A stretch of DNA of 5,651 nt. Source: Deltaproteobacteria bacterium RIFOXYD12_FULL_50_9. GTDB taxonomy: Bacteria; Desulfobacterota; Desulfobulbia; Desulfobulbales; CALZHT01. The notes under the pieces are model-generated. The model had not been told where the DNA came from. It worked only from the letters and a program-made list of their open reading frames with translations, and did not search any database. The stretch lies in assembly GCA_001799225.1 (NCBI GenBank), contig MGTA01000108.1, positions 1-5,651 on the forward strand. The letters are read 5' to 3'. This document shows, piece by piece, positions 1-4,611 of the stretch (position 1 is the first letter of the stretch; each line of letters starts with the position of its first letter). The position numbers and the translations under genes were made by a program.

Positions 1-34
1 CGTTCCGGCTGCCGCTTTTAAGATAATCTACCTC

Positions 35-49
35 CTTGGCTCAGCCAAG
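35..49. other. small perfect hairpin after cassette C
   Basis: CTTGGC (35-40) and GCCAAG (44-49) form a perfect 6-bp stem with a three-base loop, starting 5 nt beyond the stop codon of the 114-aa gene on the minus strand. There is no T-run after it on the minus strand, and only a weak mixed TTACTTTAT tail on the plus strand. A rho-independent terminator is therefore possible but not convincing. It could also be part of the degenerate end of cassette C, because a recognisable attC site is missing here. Confidence 0.3.
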
Positions 50-54
50 TTACT

Positions 55-399
55 TTATGAAAAATCTTCGCCGCAGGCGGGGTGAGACGCTAAATTTCTA
101 TCAAAGGTATAAGCTCTATTAATTCCCCCACCAACTTCGCCTTTGCAAATTATTTGATTCCCTTGTTTTACATAGATTAGATCTCCCTTTTTCATTTCGT
201 ATGCTAAATAACGAATGCTAGATTTTTGATTAGTTTTTAAATCACCCCATATACTTTTTAGTCCATCCAAAGATAAATTAGTTAAATCTATTTCTGATAT
301 AGAGTTATATGTAATTATTGCTCTCTTATGCTCTATGCAATGTTTCCACATAGATGGCCCATTAGGACCAACCCTAAAAGACATCCTCCATGTCGCCAT
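55..399 (-). CDS. cassette C: small protein of an unnamed family, possibly truncated
   Basis: This 114-aa protein begins MATWRMSFRVG and has no signal peptide or membrane segment, so it is probably cytoplasmic. From memory of the family, the N-terminal pattern (TWRMSFR, then AYEMKKGDLIYVKQG near residues 66-80, then KGEVGG) recurs at the start of bacterial hypothetical proteins suspected to have a PUA/EVE-like fold; I cannot confirm this without a search, and the molecular role is unknown. The start is well supported: AGGAGG lies 4 nt before the ATG (plus-strand 404-409). The gene begins 27 nt past the attC1 core, the usual layout for the first gene of an integron cassette. The last 15 or so codons (about 55-100) are much richer in G+C than the rest and do not look like family sequence. 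The 3' end may therefore have been replaced. I recall fuller-length relatives being longer. Confidence 0.75.
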   Translation of the reverse strand: MATWRMSFRVGPNGPSMWKHCIEHKRAIITYNSISEIDLTNLSLDGLKSIWGDLKTNQKSSIRYLAYEMKKGDLIYVKQGNQIICKGEVGGGINRAYTFDRNLASHPACGEDFS

Positions 400-403
400 T
401 ATC

Positions 404-409
404 CCTCCT
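404..409 (-). promoter_or_regulatory. ribosome-binding site of cassette C gene
   Basis: On the minus strand this reads AGGAGG, 4 nt before the ATG at 399-397. It is the only strong Shine-Dalgarno sequence among the three cassette genes and fixes the start of the 114-aa protein. Confidence 0.7.
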
Positions 410-425
410 GCGAAAGTCCGGCTCC

Positions 426-491
426 GGCTAACCTGGCGCGCTAATGACCTTTACGCGTAGCGCCGCCGAGCTACCCGCGCTCAGGTTGAGC
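426..491 (-). repeat. attC1: integron attC recombination site
   Basis: Read on the minus strand, the site has R'' GCTCAAC (491-485, matching RYYYAAC), L'' beginning CTGAGCGCG, a variable centre, L' CGCGCCAG and R' GTTAGCC (432-426, close to GTTRRRY). The two ends pair as an imperfect palindrome, and L'' carries one extra base (the A of CTGAG) relative to L'. That is the asymmetry expected of the extrahelical base that orients an attC hairpin. The pairing extends outward through CCGGCT/AGCCGG. Orientation agrees with the leftward genes: the site closes cassette B and precedes cassette C. It is about 66 bp and roughly 90% identical to attC2. A group II intron starts 5 nt beyond its R'' core. 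Confidence 0.85.
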
Positions 492-1124
492 CGGTTGTGT
501 ACGCCCAGCATGGGCGTGATCTTATGGGGTGAAAGTCCCCTGTATGTAAACCCGTTACTGTCGTGATGACAGGAACATAAATACTAGCCGAAGGCAAGGG
601 CGATCTCGTGAGAGTCCGTCCGAAGGAAGCCTAAGCGCAAAGCTATGAGCCGACGAACAGAAATGGCATATAAGGCCGAGTCTCCGGGCAAGTCAGCACA
701 ACATGACAAAACCCTGGATTTAGGAGATACGGTAAATGCCGCAGTTGCATAGCGAAAGATCACGTTCTTATCTGGGGAGATCTGCACCACAGGCACTTCG
801 TAAGAAGGGCGCAGCCACTGTAAAGGTGGTTGTGTTGGTGCAGAAGTCAGCAGAGGCCATATTAGACAAGGAATCCACCATTCATGGCGGTGTGGTGGCT
901 GGGAACGAGCCCGGTTTAGCCGGGATAGACTCACCCTGTCGAAGGGCCGAACTTAAAGAGGGAAAGATCCCTTTATGTGCTCTCATGTCACGATGAACCC
1001 GATCGGGGGAGTGCGCATGGGGCGCGACATAAAGATCATGCTTCCCGTGACGATCACGATTACTGCCTTCTTGTCAAAGAACCGAGGTTGTTAATGACCG
1101 GTTACGGCCCGTCTATCTTTAGGA

Positions 1125-1156
1125 ACCGCCCGGTGCGGACCCGCATGCCGGGTGGT
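1125..1156 (+). ncRNA. group II intron domain V
   Basis: A 9-bp outer stem (1125-1133 with 1148-1156, one G-U pair) and a 4-bp inner stem TGCG/CGCA with the loop GACC are separated by a 2-nt bulge (TG, 1146-1147). This is the diagnostic domain V shape. The triad position at 1127-1129 is CGC, the form typical of group IIC rather than the AGC of other classes. The loop GACC is not a GNRA loop, a minor oddity that may affect tertiary docking. Confidence 0.85.
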
Positions 1157-1193
1157 GTGGGGGCTGGGGGAGAAAAACCCCCGGCTACCCGAT
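1157..1193 (+). ncRNA. group II intron domain VI and 3' splice site
   Basis: A GGGGG/CCCCC stem (1166-1170 with 1178-1182) caps on AGAAAAA. Below it GGG near 1160-1163 pairs with CCC (1188-1190), leaving an unpaired A at 1187. That A is the seventh base from the intron end, where the branch-point adenosine is expected. The intron ends GAT at 1191-1193. Confidence 0.7.
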
Positions 1194-1266
1194 TATGGCT
1201 TTATTTTATTAATTTTTTTCTATTTTTCGTATCTCTTGAAATAAAATTACAACGGTTAACAGATTA
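1194..1266. other. AT-rich 3' untranslated part of cassette B
   Basis: This 73-bp stretch between the intron end and the stop codon of the 159-aa gene is very AT-rich. It is continuous with attC1 once the intron is removed, so it is the tail of cassette B. I see no gene or terminator in it. Confidence 0.5.
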
Positions 1267-1746
1267 TTACGGCTTAATTTCTTTAAAACCATTTTCTGAA
1301 AATCCAAACCTTTTAGAACTTGGAACTGACGGGCAGCATAATGCATCATTAGGGCCAATTGTAAGGCCAACTAACTCGACAATATTGCCTTTTATTTTAA
1401 TCTCATTATCGGCTAGACCACCTTTACCACCAACAATTACAGGACCAATAATTTTACCGTTTAATGAGCCAACCATATAGCGGACCCAATTAACTGAACA
1501 TGCCCCTGGTGGTGTTTCTTTATCTTCTCCGCACTCTCCTTCTGCTGTATAAACGGCAATTATTGTATCATTTTGTGATTGTATCGATCTTGCCGGGCAA
1601 TATTCGCTGGCTCTTATTTTTTGTATATGCTCATTTATTGCTTTTTCAATCGTATTCGGTGCAGGAGGGCATTCTCCCGCTACTGTGGTTAGCGGAACAA
1701 GTAACGCCAATAAAATGCTAGTGATTGTTTTCATGTTTTTGGCCAT
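1267..1746 (-). CDS. cassette B: exported six-cysteine protein of unknown function
   Basis: This 159-aa protein opens with a typical signal peptide: Lys residues at 3 and 6, a hydrophobic stretch at about 8-23, and a probable cleavage around VAG/E (residue 24). The mature part has six cysteines (residues 26, 50, 72, 83, 137 and 138), including the pair in LCCPS, so disulphide bonding in the periplasm is likely. A motif like GPNDALCCPS near the end is familiar from short hypothetical proteins in integron cassettes and other proteobacterial genomes, but I know no function for them. The ATG at 1746 starts only 4 nt after the attC2 R' core, classic cassette spacing. It has no good Shine-Dalgarno, and a second ATG at residue 5 is an alternative start. 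Transcription probably comes from upstream in the array. The IS and the intron now sit on either side of this cassette. Confidence 0.85.
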   Translation of the reverse strand: MAKNMKTITSILLALLVPLTTVAGECPPAPNTIEKAINEHIQKIRASEYCPARSIQSQNDTIIAVYTAEGECGEDKETPPGACSVNWVRYMVGSLNGKIIGPVIVGGKGGLADNEIKIKGNIVELVGLTIGPNDALCCPSVPSSKRFGFSENGFKEIKP

Positions 1747-1750
1747 AACC

Positions 1751-1815
1751 GGCTAACCTGGCGCGCCAATGACCTTTTTCGCGCAGCGCCGCCGAGCTAC
1801 TCGCGCTCAGGTTAA
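1751..1815 (-). repeat. attC2: integron attC site interrupted by IS1111-type element
   Basis: On the minus strand this has R' GTTAGCC (1757-1751), L' CGCGCCAG and L'' CTGAGCGCG, matching attC1 almost base for base. R'' is split by the insertion sequence: the plus strand has GTTAA at 1811-1815, and the missing GC resumes at 3610 in GCCGG. Deleting bases 1816-3609 rebuilds GTTAAGC, whose reverse complement GCTTAAC fits RYYYAAC, and restores the CCGGCT arm seen at attC1. The site closed cassette A and precedes cassette B. About 5-6 differences in 66 positions separate it from attC1. Such homogeneous sites suggest a single integron lineage. Confidence 0.82.
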
Positions 1816-1822
1816 CATACTA

Positions 1823-1833
1823 TTAGGCAGCAA
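1823..1833 (+). repeat. IS left subterminal inverted repeat
   Basis: TTAGGCAGCAA matches the reverse complement of the right repeat (TTAGGCAGTAA) at 10 of 11 positions. Seven bases, CATACTA, lie between it and the inferred left end. Confidence 0.85.
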
Positions 1834-1840
1834 GCAAAAA

Positions 1841-1921
1841 GGCTTCTCCTTCAAGGTCTGATGTACAATATGAGTTATGGAGCTCATAGCCGGTACTATC
1901 AACACACAAAAAGGAGAAGCC
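1841..1921 (+). promoter_or_regulatory. hairpin able to sequester the transposase ribosome-binding site
   Basis: GGCTTCTCCTT (1841-1851) is the exact reverse complement of AAGGAGAAGCC (1911-1921), and the second arm contains the transposase Shine-Dalgarno AAGGAG (1911-1916). The 59-nt loop has a weak nested hairpin (ATGAG/CTCAT) and a -10-like TACAAT at 1864-1869. A transcript entering from outside the IS would contain both arms and could hide the ribosome-binding site. A transcript starting inside the loop would lack the first arm. The pairing is seen directly; the regulation is inferred from IS10/IS50-type systems. Confidence 0.6.
1911..1916 (+). promoter_or_regulatory. transposase ribosome-binding site
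   Basis: AAGGAG lies 8 nt before the ATG at 1925. It selects that codon over the in-frame upstream ATG at 1877, which has no comparable signal. Confidence 0.75.
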
Positions 1922-1924
1922 ACA

Positions 1925-3211
1925 ATGAAAATTACTCGGACTGCCCAGAAAATCAATCTTAATAACGTTGTCGATATCTCCGTGGATGTCCATAAGCACA
2001 CCCTTTGTTTTTTCTTCGAAATCGATGGCAAGGAGTTTTCCGATACCTGCCAGAACAGGACCATCATTATTGAAAAGCGTCTTCTGGACTACCACAAAAT
2101 CGCAGTTGAACACGGCAGGACATCTCTGCGGATTATTTGCGAACCCACTGGGCAGTACCAAAACAGCCTGTTCAGGACTGCTCGTCGGCTTGGTTTTTTC
2201 ACCAACTACGTTAACGCTGAGGCCGTGGCCAAATTCCGAGTCGTCGAGAGCAACGACAGCAACAAGACCGACAAGAAAGATCCCAGGGTTATCAATACAC
2301 TGGGGAAATTGAACAAGGTGATCAAACTGCGCCTGATCGGCGAGGAATATCTGATGCTCAGAAAGCTGAACAAAATCTACGATGAGTGTGATGTTACCAT
2401 TACCAGCTTGCGTTGCAGGATCAGCAAGCTCCTGGTGGAACTCTTCTGTGACTACTCCTTTGAAAAGGATTTTCTCTACAGCAACTCCGGCATCGCTCTG
2501 ATTGAGGAATATGGCTGCAATCCCTATCGGATCGTGGCCGACGGGCACGACATTTTCTGCCGTCGGATGAAGAAGGCGGCGCCACGAATCATGACTGCCT
2601 CGCTCAAGCGTTTGTGGGATGACGCCAGTAGTTCCGCTTTGAACGAAATGCCTCCAGGGTATATCGAAGTTCTGCAATCGTACTTTTATGATTTGATGGC
2701 CGACTATCTCCAGCAGGTCGAAAGAAAAGACCGAATAACGGCTCAGATGATTGAAATTCTTAACCGACTGCGGGCGCAGGATCCCAAGATACCGCCGCCA
2801 ACCCCTAAGGTCATCTCCGACAAGAATCTGGCCCGGTTCCTCGGCGAAACAGGACCGCTTATCGACTTTGCTCACTGGCGGCAACTTATGCGTTATGCCG
2901 GGCTCAGTCTCAGAACGCGACAAAGTGGCACCTTTCAGGGGCAGGACAAAATCTCTAAGAAAGGCAGGCGGCTGTTCAGAAAGGTCTTGCATGTCATAGC
3001 CTTGCCACTGGTTAAACATGGGTGTCTCTATGGCGAGGTCTACCACAAGAAAAAAGACGAAACTAAGATGCCGGGCAACAAGGCCATGACCGTGGTTTCC
3101 CGGAACCTCTTGCGTAAACTGTTCGGCTGGTATCAATCCGGTAAGGCCTTCGACGAACAACGTTTCTTTACCTGCAAAAGCCAATATAAACCCTTGGCAG
3201 AGGCGGCTTGA
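1925..3211 (+). CDS. IS110/IS1111 family DEDD transposase (recombinase)
   Basis: This 428-aa protein catalyses excision and site-specific insertion of the element, in this family guided by an element-encoded RNA. The N-terminal RuvC-like DEDD domain shows D21 in VDVHKHTL, E73 in CEPTGQY, and D116 and D119 in KTDKKD. A helical middle region follows at about 125-290. The C-terminal Transposase_20-type domain shows FLGETG, then YAGLSLRTRQSG with the presumed catalytic serine near 334, then ISKKGRRLFRK. All expected catalytic residues are present, so it should be active. It is longer than many IS1111 transposases (usually nearer 340 aa). The upstream ATG at 1877 would add 16 residues, but the ribosome-binding site favours 1925. 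It is the only gene in the element and ends 398 nt before the right terminus. Confidence 0.93.
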   Translation: MKITRTAQKINLNNVVDISVDVHKHTLCFFFEIDGKEFSDTCQNRTIIIEKRLLDYHKIAVEHGRTSLRIICEPTGQYQNSLFRTARRLGFFTNYVNAEAVAKFRVVESNDSNKTDKKDPRVINTLGKLNKVIKLRLIGEEYLMLRKLNKIYDECDVTITSLRCRISKLLVELFCDYSFEKDFLYSNSGIALIEEYGCNPYRIVADGHDIFCRRMKKAAPRIMTASLKRLWDDASSSALNEMPPGYIEVLQSYFYDLMADYLQQVERKDRITAQMIEILNRLRAQDPKIPPPTPKVISDKNLARFLGETGPLIDFAHWRQLMRYAGLSLRTRQSGTFQGQDKISKKGRRLFRKVLHVIALPLVKHGCLYGEVYHKKKDETKMPGNKAMTVVSRNLLRKLFGWYQSGKAFDEQRFFTCKSQYKPLAEAA

Positions 3212-3593
3212 TTGATGAGAACAATCTAAAAAAATTAGAAGAGGTCCGGTGAACCCCGGCCTGGAGATGACCGCAACTCGCTTGTGATCCTTTATGGAAT
3301 CATCAGGTTTACAATATGTCACTCGGGTCGGGTGTTCCCGACATGGCCAATAAAGTATGGTTGCCCTGTCTCTTTGCAAGACAAGGGCCGAAGCTTGGTA
3401 GGATTGCCAGTCGCGAACGGATTTCATTGGACTTTAAGGAGTTGCCTATTAAAAATTTCGCGGGGAGCCGCTTCGATATACTCCTATGCACTCATTTTGC
3501 CAGGAGGCTTCGGCACCTCAGTAATTGATAAATTGAACGATAAAAACATAAAAAAGACTGCAATTTCTTTTTACCTCAGGAAAGTCTTGACAG
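3212..3593 (+). ncRNA. structured right end of the IS: candidate bridge RNA/seekRNA
   Basis: This region between the transposase stop and the right inverted repeat has no credible gene but many hairpins in a row. CCGG pairs at 3246-3249 and 3256-3259; TGATCC with GGAATCA at 3285-3302; GTCGGG with CCCGAC at 3327-3342 (perfect, tetraloop TGTT); GCCCTGTCT with AGACAAGGGC at 3363-3388 (one bulge). Further on are GCGG/CCGC near 3461-3472 and GAGG/CCTC around a TTCG loop near 3505-3520. In IS1111-group elements the guide RNA is encoded in this 3' non-coding end. The exact RNA boundaries cannot be read from sequence alone. Confidence 0.55.
3587..3592 (+). promoter_or_regulatory. outward -35 box of a circle-junction promoter
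   Basis: A perfect TTGACA lies at the right end of the IS and points out of the element. No -10 follows in the flanking attC sequence (GCCGGT at 17-nt spacing). When right and left ends are joined in a circle, it comes to lie 17-19 nt from CATACT/TACTAT at the left end (1816-1823), forming a promoter towards the transposase. Such junction promoters are known in the IS110/IS1111 family (for example IS492). Confidence 0.55.
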
Positions 3594-3604
3594 TTACTGC
3601 CTAA
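3594..3604 (+). repeat. IS right subterminal inverted repeat
   Basis: TTACTGCCTAA is the partner of the left repeat at 1823-1833, with one mismatch. Three to five bases separate it from the inferred right end. Confidence 0.85.
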
Positions 3605-3629
3605 AGGTAGCCGGTTGTTATGAGTTTTA

Positions 3630-4148
3630 TCAATCACTCATTTGTACTTGTAGAAAATTGTTTGTTTTGTCATTCCAGTAAAAGAATGAATTTGCACTTT
3701 CGTATTTAAGAAAATTTATGGCTGGTCTTGTCAATTCTAAGATTTCACTTTCATTGGGGCCACATTCGAAATACCCTTTGCCACATGCGGTTTCGTACTT
3801 GCCTGGATTGGCGACTGACACACCCATTGCTGATACCCAACTTTTTGGCTCAAATTCGTTGAGAATAATTGCTTGTATTGCATTGTTATAATAAGATAAA
3901 AACACATAAAGGCGCATTTTATTTGTTTTATCATTGACAAGCATTAAGGCTTTATCATTTTTCCCATCACCATTAAAGTCTGCTATTGCAGCGAGATATC
4001 TATTACTGTCTTTGTTTCTCCATTTAAGCATGCCCTTTTCCGATTCTTCATCTGTCGGGAGGCGCCAATCGGTTGGAAAAGCTATTTCGTCTGCATGTGC
4101 TGTGATGGCTATTAGAAGAATGATTATTGAGAGAGCTTGGCTTTTCAT
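3630..4148 (-). CDS. cassette A: exported protein with FG-GAP/VCBS-like calcium loop
   Basis: This 172-aa protein has a clear signal peptide (MKSQ, hydrophobic 5-17, cleavage after AHA at residue 19), so it is periplasmic or secreted. Residues 57-65 read DFNGDGKND, a D-x-N-x-D-G-x-x-D calcium-binding loop as in FG-GAP/VCBS and EF-hand-like repeats, followed by a predicted beta strand. C122 and C129 in TACGKGYFECG may form a disulphide. The C-terminal pattern PAINF, ESANSFFYW, VQMSD recalls a widespread family of hypothetical proteins often found in integron cassettes and xanthomonad or vibrio genomes; their function is unknown to me. The gene ends about 15 nt before the R'' arm of attC2 in its uninterrupted form, good cassette geometry. 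The ATG at 4148 has only a weak GAG-type ribosome-binding site. Confidence 0.85.
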   Translation of the reverse strand: MKSQALSIIILLIAITAHADEIAFPTDWRLPTDEESEKGMLKWRNKDSNRYLAAIADFNGDGKNDKALMLVNDKTNKMRLYVFLSYYNNAIQAIILNEFEPKSWVSAMGVSVANPGKYETACGKGYFECGPNESEILELTRPAINFLKYESANSFFYWNDKTNNFLQVQMSD

Positions 4149-4181
4149 ATGGTTTTATTACTCATAACAGATATTATGTCG

Positions 4182-4219
4182 CTCGCGCACTTATTGGAAA
4201 AGGTTGCAAGCGGCCTAGC
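4182..4219 (-). repeat. diverged palindromic repeat, copy 1
   Basis: The core GCGCACTTATTGG (4185-4197) matches 4514-4526 at 12 of 13 positions, and both copies continue into a GTTGC/CTGC segment and end in CTAGC. It lies just upstream of cassette A. It might be a degenerate attC, but the RYYYAAC and GTTRRRY cores are not clear. Confidence 0.4.
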
Positions 4220-4479
4220 ACATTACCCTCCGTTCAATACGGTCGGGCCATTTGATAACAAACTTCCGTTGAAAAAATGCTTGAAAATATATAGCAATAA
4301 CTTGGATTATAACACAAGGAGCAGGCATAGACATCATCCCCAAAATACCTTGTAATAATATGAAGTATTGAACACAATTTAATAACCCTGTCAAGAACAA
4401 CCTTTAGAAATACTCACGGATAATCATTGTTGTATTCTATGCAATATTATGAGCTGGAATTACCGCCAAGGCTTTGTCA

Positions 4480-4545
4480 TAGCCGGCACTTATTCTTCTA
4501 TAATAGGTTGCCGGCGCACTTAATGGATTATGCTGCCGGCTAGCC
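4480..4545. repeat. palindromic repeat cluster, copies 2 and 3
   Basis: The palindrome GCCGGC occurs three times (4482-4487, 4510-4515, 4535-4540), twice followed by a (GC)ACTTA motif. TAGCCGGCA (4480-4488) and TGCCGGCTA (4534-4542) are a perfect 9-bp inverted repeat able to form a long hairpin. Function is unknown: an attC/attI relic, or a transcription end for comEC, are possibilities. Confidence 0.45.
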
Positions 4546-4611
4546 CAACAAGATGCGTTCGGAGACATCTTCAGATTATAAGTTTTTTAAAATTGTTGAG
4601 ATATTGAGAGG

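Larger units (their letters stand above)
497..1193 (+). mobile_element. ORF-less group IIC (IIC-attC type) intron
   Basis: The element begins GTGTACGCCC, a group II-like GTG 5' end, and has the characteristic GGGGTGAAAGTCCCC hairpin at 526-540. It ends with recognisable domains V and VI and the 3' terminus CTACCCGAT. The retained length, about 697 nt, fits ribozyme domains I-III, V and VI with almost no domain IV insert. No frame encodes a reverse transcriptase: there is no YADD motif, and the longest open frames inside are unrelated shadows. If mobile, it would need a maturase supplied in trans. It lies on the plus strand, opposite to the cassette genes, just outside the attC1 palindrome. 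That placement and orientation are known for IIC-attC introns such as S.ma.I2. Removing it joins GAGCCGGTT to TATGGC. The 5' boundary could be off by 1-2 nt because of the TTGTGT context; the 3' boundary is more certain. Confidence 0.8.
1816..3609 (+). mobile_element. IS110 family, IS1111 group insertion sequence inserted in attC2
   Basis: The element has subterminal inverted repeats TTAGGCAGCAA (1823-1833) and TTACTGCCTAA (3594-3604), matching at 10 of 11 positions. They are set 7 bp in from the left end and 3-5 bp in from the right end, as in the IS1111 group. It carries one intact DEDD transposase and a long 3' non-coding end, and I see no target duplication, as expected for this family. 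It is about 1.79 kb, long for the group. Exact ends are ambiguous by 1-2 nt: 1816-3609 or 1815-3608 restores a canonical attC core, while 1816-3607 follows the strict 7/3 rule but leaves two extra bases. IS1111 elements of the attC group are known to insert specifically in attC sites. It lies on the strand opposite the cassette genes and cuts cassette A off from cassette B. Confidence 0.88.
4149..4611. other. gene-poor spacer between comEC and cassette A, with diverged repeats
   Basis: This 463-bp, mostly AT-rich region holds no gene I can support. It contains related repeats at 4182-4219, 4482-4494 and 4511-4545, and a 9-bp inverted repeat (4480-4488 with 4534-4542). A 61-codon hydrophobic minus-strand frame (4400-4215, TTG start, weak AAAGG upstream) lies between the outer repeats and ends inside one. 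It could be a tiny cassette gene but is unsupported. An attI site or cassette promoter might be expected here; I found neither a clear attI nor a convincing terminator for comEC. Confidence 0.4.

Noticed and set aside
426..491. attC1 palindrome as a simple rho-independent terminator
   Set aside because: There is no T-run, and the R''/L''/L'/R' arrangement with an extra base in L'' plus a second copy at 1751 fit attC far better.
584..996. Open frames on both strands inside the intron (about 86 and 116 codons)
   Set aside because: They overlap conserved ribozyme sequence, have no reverse transcriptase or maturase motifs, and have no family-like composition.
977..1480. 167-codon plus-strand frame across intron end and cassette B
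   Set aside because: It crosses intron domains V and VI and runs antisense to the signal-peptide-bearing cassette B gene.
1823..3427. 534-codon open frame on the minus strand
   Set aside because: It runs antisense through the whole transposase gene, whose plus-strand product has all DEDD and C-terminal family motifs. The antisense product shows no recognisable motif and starts in the non-coding right end.
4215..4400. 61-codon hydrophobic minus-strand gene
   Set aside because: TTG start, weak ribosome-binding site, no family recognised. Its position between repeats is noted as a finding, but it is not strong enough to call.
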